Of a DNA stretch of 18,540 bases, positions 15,681-18,540 are shown one piece after another. Within the stretch, counting starts at the first letter, position 1. Each line of letters starts with the position of its first letter. Location: contig JAEXYZ010000113.1 in the NCBI GenBank assembly GCA_023405135.1, positions 1-18,540 on the forward strand, read 5' to 3'. This DNA is from Bacillota bacterium (GTDB taxonomy: Bacteria; Bacillota; Bacilli; Bacillales_A; Planococcaceae). Below the pieces are notes generated by a model. The model did not search any database, was not told where the DNA came from, and worked only from the letters and a program-made list of their open reading frames with translations. Made by a program: the position numbers and the translations under genes.

Positions 15681-16688
15681 CTATTCCGGTAAAAATTCAT
15701 TTGTGAATGCTTTTTTAGGATCAAATTCGCCTTCTAATACACTATTTTCTTTCATCCAATCTGCATAATTTGTCCAAACTTCTAGCTTTTGCTCTCCCCA
15801 ACGTGGTACATCATCTTGATACTTAGTTGATAACCATTTTTGACTTTCTAAAACAAGCTCTTTATCGAGTTCAGGTGCTGCAGCTGAAAGAATTTCCGCT
15901 GCATCTTCAGGATTCTCGATTGCATATTTGTAACCTTTTGAAGAGGCTGCAACAAATGCTTTTACTGTATCAGGATTTTCTTTAATCATTTTTTCATTTG
16001 TTGCAAGAACAGGAGTATAGTAATCTAGCTTTTCACTATAATCTGTTAGGTAAATCATATTAATATTCTCTCCGCGTAGTTCAGCTTCAACACCTGTCCA
16101 ACCATAATAAATCCATGCAAAGTCGATTCCTTGATTTGCCATTGTGAAAAAGTCAGCATTTCCTGCATTAACAATATCAAGCTTATTAATATCAGCGTTT
16201 TCTGTGTTCATTAATGTTTCGATTACAGCTTGTTCTATAGGTGATCCCCAACCACCATAAGTTTTACCCTCAAAGTCTTTTGGGGAAGTAATATTTTTGT
16301 CGGTAGGTGAAGCAAATCCAGAAGTATTATGTTGAATTACTGCTGCAATTGATACAATCGGTACATTTTGTGTGCGAGCGAGTGTAATGTTTTCTTGGTA
16401 GCTAACAGCAAATTCTGCTAGTCCAGAAGCAACGAGTTGATCTGCACCGGCATCACCAGGTTGAATAATTTCAACGTCTAATCCTTGTTCTTCAAAAAAT
16501 CCATTTTCTTTTGCTACATATAGACCTGTATGGTTTGTATTTGGAGTCCAATCTAGTACGACCGTTACTTTTTCTAATTTCTTTTGCTCTGTTTGCTCAT
16601 TACTTTTTGTTTCAGTTTGTGATTCCTTTGATTGACAGCCAACAAGGGCTAAAACTGCAATCATCACTAAGATAAATAATTTTTTCAT
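15681..16688 (-). CDS. thiY: NMT1/THI5-like substrate-binding lipoprotein (ThiY-like)
   Basis: The 335-residue exported lipoprotein has lipobox LVGC (Cys18), then an acidic linker, then a periplasmic-binding-protein fold of the NMT1/THI5 class beginning VTVVLDWTPNTNHTGLYVAK (about residues 42-61), with GDAGADQLVASG and YGGWGSPIEQA typical of pyrimidine binders. ThiY of B. halodurans binds formylamino-pyrimidine, a thiamin breakdown product; HMP is another candidate. It is the first gene after the TPP riboswitch, and GGAGGATTCATC precedes the ATG. It delivers ligand to the ThiX/ThiZ pair. Confidence 0.9.
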   Translation of the reverse strand: MKKLFILVMIAVLALVGCQSKESQTETKSNEQTEQKKLEKVTVVLDWTPNTNHTGLYVAKENGFFEEQGLDVEIIQPGDAGADQLVASGLAEFAVSYQENITLARTQNVPIVSIAAVIQHNTSGFASPTDKNITSPKDFEGKTYGGWGSPIEQAVIETLMNTENADINKLDIVNAGNADFFTMANQGIDFAWIYYGWTGVEAELRGENINMIYLTDYSEKLDYYTPVLATNEKMIKENPDTVKAFVAASSKGYKYAIENPEDAAEILSAAAPELDKELVLESQKWLSTKYQDDVPRWGEQKLEVWTNYADWMKENSVLEGEFDPKKAFTNEFLPE

Positions 16689-16730
16689 GATGAATCCTCC
16701 AATTGAATGAATTATTCATACGAGAAGAAT

Positions 16731-16758
16731 ATTTTCATTCAGCTTGCTGAATGAAAAT
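16731..16758. repeat. 28-bp perfect dyad in the thiY leader
   Basis: ATTTTCATTCAGC (16731-16743) is repeated inverted at 16746-16758 with only two bases between. It lies directly after the riboswitch terminator, whose T-run it overlaps, and 43 bp before thiY. It could be a protein operator, or a hairpin too tight to fold fully as RNA. Confidence 0.6.
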
Positions 16759-16788
16759 AAAAAACGTCTAGGATAAAATCCCAGACGT
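16758..16788 (-). terminator. Terminator of the TPP riboswitch
   Basis: On the minus strand, 16788-16778 pairs with 16774-16764 (11 bp, one G-U), loop of three bases, followed by a T-run. It lies between the aptamer and the start of thiY and should form when TPP is bound, ending transcription early. Confidence 0.85.
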
Positions 16789-16821
16789 AAAACATTCATT
16801 TCAAAATGAAAAGAAATCAAA

Positions 16822-16923
16822 TTGAAGTCAATGTTCCCTACGCTGGTATTAACCAAATCAGGTTCAAAGGGTTAGCATCTTACGGATACAATCTCAGCTG
16901 GCAAAACCAGCTCCCCTACATTC
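16822..16923 (-). promoter_or_regulatory. TPP riboswitch (THI element)
   Basis: Read on the minus strand, the conserved aptamer cores occur in order: GGGGAGC, GCTGAGA, then CCTTTGAACCTGATTTGG and TTAATACCAGCGTAGGGAA, which are the hallmark TPP-binding sequences. The expression platform is the terminator at 16758-16788. It should repress the thiY operon when thiamin pyrophosphate is plentiful. A weak promoter candidate (TTGCTA, 18 bp, CATATT) lies upstream. The stretch from 16924 to 17097 holds nothing else recognisable. Confidence 0.96.
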
Positions 16924-17097
16924 TTCTTAATATGAATTTGTACTTTTTATTTTAGCAATGACTGGGAGAGGGGGCAATGATTTTTTGAGAGTAATTAAAG
17001 GAAAGGTAGTAATAAGCATTTGCTAAACCAAATTATCAATAAAGAAGATGTTATTTTCTATGTGAAAATTAATGGAAATTTACTATTCAACTTTTTA

Positions 17098-17733
17098 TTA
17101 ATACCAATATTGTGGGTGCTGTTGTGCATAGAAAGGTTGTGACTGTTGCATATATTGGTGATGTTGATAGTGTTGATTTGGTGAAGCATGCTCCCTGCCT
17201 TTTTCACATTCTTTGTAGGGGCCTATATATGTTGAAGGTTTGATTGGAGAAATGGTTTGTCTCCATTGGTTTTCATCAAGACAATAAGTATGTGCCATAA
17301 TATTTGGAGGAGTAAATTTCAAAATATCAGAGCCTAATATTACTTCTGGAGTAGGGGCATCAAAAATAGCTAAAAGATGCGTATTATCCTCTAAGGCTAC
17401 TTCATAATGCCACCATCCTTGAGGGACATTCGCCACTTGCCCGGGTTTAATCGTATAATTAAGAATTTTTTTTGTAAAAGGATTAAGTATTGAAACAGTG
17501 GCACAACCAGCAATACAATAGACAAGTTCCGCTGCGTTTTGATGATAATGGGGTTCTACAACATTATTTGTACTTAGAAAAATATCAAGCAGAGAGACAT
17601 TTTCAAGGGTATTTAACTGCTGTATACCCAATATGTTAATATAATTTCTGTTGTCTTTTTTGAATAAGGTGCTTCTATTTACATCAAAAAAGAAATGGGT
17701 AGATGGAGATGTGTAATCCATATATGATGCCAT
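17098..17733 (-). CDS. Cupin with Gln/His/Tyr-rich tail, possibly a spore coat protein
   Basis: The 211-residue protein has a single cupin domain. Motif 1 is EPHYHQNAAELVYCIAG with metal ligands His62, His64 and Glu69; motif 2 is PQGWWH (His109), in the style of bacterial germin/oxalate decarboxylase relatives. After about residue 180 it turns into a low-complexity tail rich in Gln, His and Tyr (HYQHHQYMQQ, YAQQHPQYWY), as seen in several Bacillus spore coat and crust proteins. There is no signal peptide. AGAGGTGAG precedes ATG 17733. A possible late-sporulation promoter (CATAAACTG, 17769-17777, with ACACC 16 bp upstream) supports but does not prove a spore role. The enzymatic activity is unknown. 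Confidence 0.75.
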   Translation of the reverse strand: MASYMDYTSPSTHFFFDVNRSTLFKKDNRNYINILGIQQLNTLENVSLLDIFLSTNNVVEPHYHQNAAELVYCIAGCATVSILNPFTKKILNYTIKPGQVANVPQGWWHYEVALEDNTHLLAIFDAPTPEVILGSDILKFTPPNIMAHTYCLDENQWRQTISPIKPSTYIGPYKECEKGREHASPNQHYQHHQYMQQSQPFYAQQHPQYWY

Positions 17734-17914
17734 AATATTTTCTCACCTCTTTAAATTAAGTCTAAAGGCAGTTTATGCATTTGAATGTAGTTGGGTGTCA
17801 CTATTTACCAAAAATTTTTCTTCAACAACGAGTTTATAAAGGCAAAATAAATTAATTACGCGGATTGGTGAAATATTTACGTGAGTTCACAATAACGTAC
17901 TTCAAATTTAAAAC

Positions 17915-17946
17915 AAAAAAAGACATGGAGCTTACACCCTATGCCT
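17915..17946 (-). terminator. Likely terminator of the DsbA-like gene
   Basis: On the minus strand GGCATAGGG (17945-17937) folds onto CTCCATGTC (17930-17922) with two G-U pairs and one mismatch, then seven T residues follow. It lies just after the stop codon. Confidence 0.55.
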
Positions 17947-17956
17947 CTTGCAATTA

Positions 17957-18415
17957 TTATAACAACTGATCAATTTCTTCTTTTAATTGTATCGCATCAA
18001 TTTCAACAGGATATTGGAACTCTTTGTCATTAATGAAGACTGCTGGAACCATTTTTACATTACGTTCAACTGCTTCAGCTACTATTTGTAAACTTAAATC
18101 AATTGTTTCTGGCTCCTCTTTTAAGTTGTATTGCTCTGTAAGCATTTTCTTAATGCTAGCACTATCGATTTCGTGCCAATCACTTTGCTTTGCGAAAAGC
18201 TCTTTCATTAATTCATAAACACGTTCTGGCTCTTTATAGTTGAAGAAGCAGTTAGCAAGTGTTCCATATAATAGCATTTCCCGAGGTTTATCGAAATGCT
18301 TAATAACATATTCTACTTCGCCATTTTCAATATACGGTTGAAGCGTTTTATCTGCAACTTCGAAAAATGTTGCACAGTAAGGGCATGCCAAGTTTAAAAA
18401 GACCTCCACTTTTAC
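17957..18415 (-). pseudogene. DsbA-like thioredoxin-fold gene, 5' end removed by an IS
   Basis: The readable part has the active site NLACPYC (the two Cys about 9 and 12 residues from GTG 18409), an inserted helical region, and the cis-proline loop MVPAVFIN near the end. This is the DsbA/thioredoxin-4 family as found in many Bacilli, where proteins begin some 20-30 residues earlier with a beta strand and a GNPxAPxxVEVF-type lead. Here the homology ends at the right IS junction (18415/18416). Upstream codons in frame run into IS sequence and a TGA within it. The GTG at 18409 has no good ribosome site (only GTGGAGG itself) and would start within the first beta strand. The gene is probably inactive, though the intact copy could exist elsewhere. 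Confidence 0.75.
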
Positions 18416-18540
18416 GAGGGCACTGAAAAAGTCCTCATAGGGATTTCATAGCGGGTAGATGAACGATTTGTCGTTCATCTACCCGTTTTTTTGGAATCCG
18501 TTGATTTCCGTTCCAGGCGGACGCTTTCCGCGGGCGAGGC
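18416..18540. mobile_element. IS-end fragment, right copy (125-bp inverted repeat)
   Basis: This is the exact inverted copy of 2-126. The inner tip (GGGCACTGAAAAAGTCC) abuts the cut DsbA-like gene, which fixes the junction within a base or two. No matching short direct repeats of target DNA are evident at the two inner junctions, as expected if they come from separate insertion events. Confidence 0.8.
18452..18492 (+). terminator. Hairpin terminator inside the right IS end
   Basis: The same perfect 15-bp stem as in the left copy (18452-18466 with 18471-18485, loop TTTG), followed by seven T residues on the plus strand. Confidence 0.7.

Overview
The window looks like a piece of a low-GC, spore-forming Bacillota chromosome, most likely a Lysinibacillus/Solibacillus-type Bacillales. 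This rests on the AT-rich bias, strong GGAGG-type ribosome binding sites, a TPP riboswitch of Gram-positive layout, lipoprotein signal peptides and the gene families present. No rRNA, tRNA or CRISPR array is visible. The two ends are the same 125-bp sequence in inverted orientation (2-126 and 18416-18540). It is GC-richer than the rest and carries a perfect 15-bp hairpin, and it reads as the end of an insertion sequence. The window therefore behaves like an assembly contig, or a segment, bounded by two oppositely oriented copies of one IS.

Left part (127-7228). sfsA is intact. A glutathionylspermidine synthase-like gene follows, broken by a nonsense codon and a frameshift. Next come an intact short-chain dehydrogenase, a membrane GGDEF gene frameshifted near its start, and an intact nitroreductase on the minus strand. 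Then comes rocB with a single frameshift, followed directly by a GNAT acetyltransferase with at least four frameshifts. Decayed genes are unusually dense here.

Middle (7496-11866). Six genes sit in a tightly overlapping operon of nitrous-oxide-reductase maturation type: a NosL-like copper lipoprotein with a Met/His-rich tail, nosD, a second nosL, nosY, nosF and a membrane-anchored TlpA/ResA-like thioredoxin. There is no nosZ in the window. The operon is the most interesting locus here, as a complete copper-delivery/ABC maturation module without its usual client beside it. It ends in a terminator at 11927-11958.

Next (12071-12982) is a rubrerythrin/ferritin-like domain fused to a cupin. A possible sigma-K-type promoter and two TAACGTTA palindromes lie upstream of it. 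A five-copy, 20-bp direct repeat array follows (12984-13082), and its last unit is half of a terminator shared with the convergent operon.

Right part (minus strand). A TPP riboswitch with a terminator (about 16764-16922) controls a pyrimidine/thiamin-precursor ABC uptake operon: substrate-binding lipoprotein, YkoF/MTH1187-type thiamin-binding protein, permease, ATPase and, last and overlapping, a TatD-family metal hydrolase. Upstream of the riboswitch, and also on the minus strand, are a spore-coat-like cupin with a Gln/His/Tyr-rich tail and a DsbA-like thioredoxin-fold gene whose 5' end has been cut off by the right-hand IS end.
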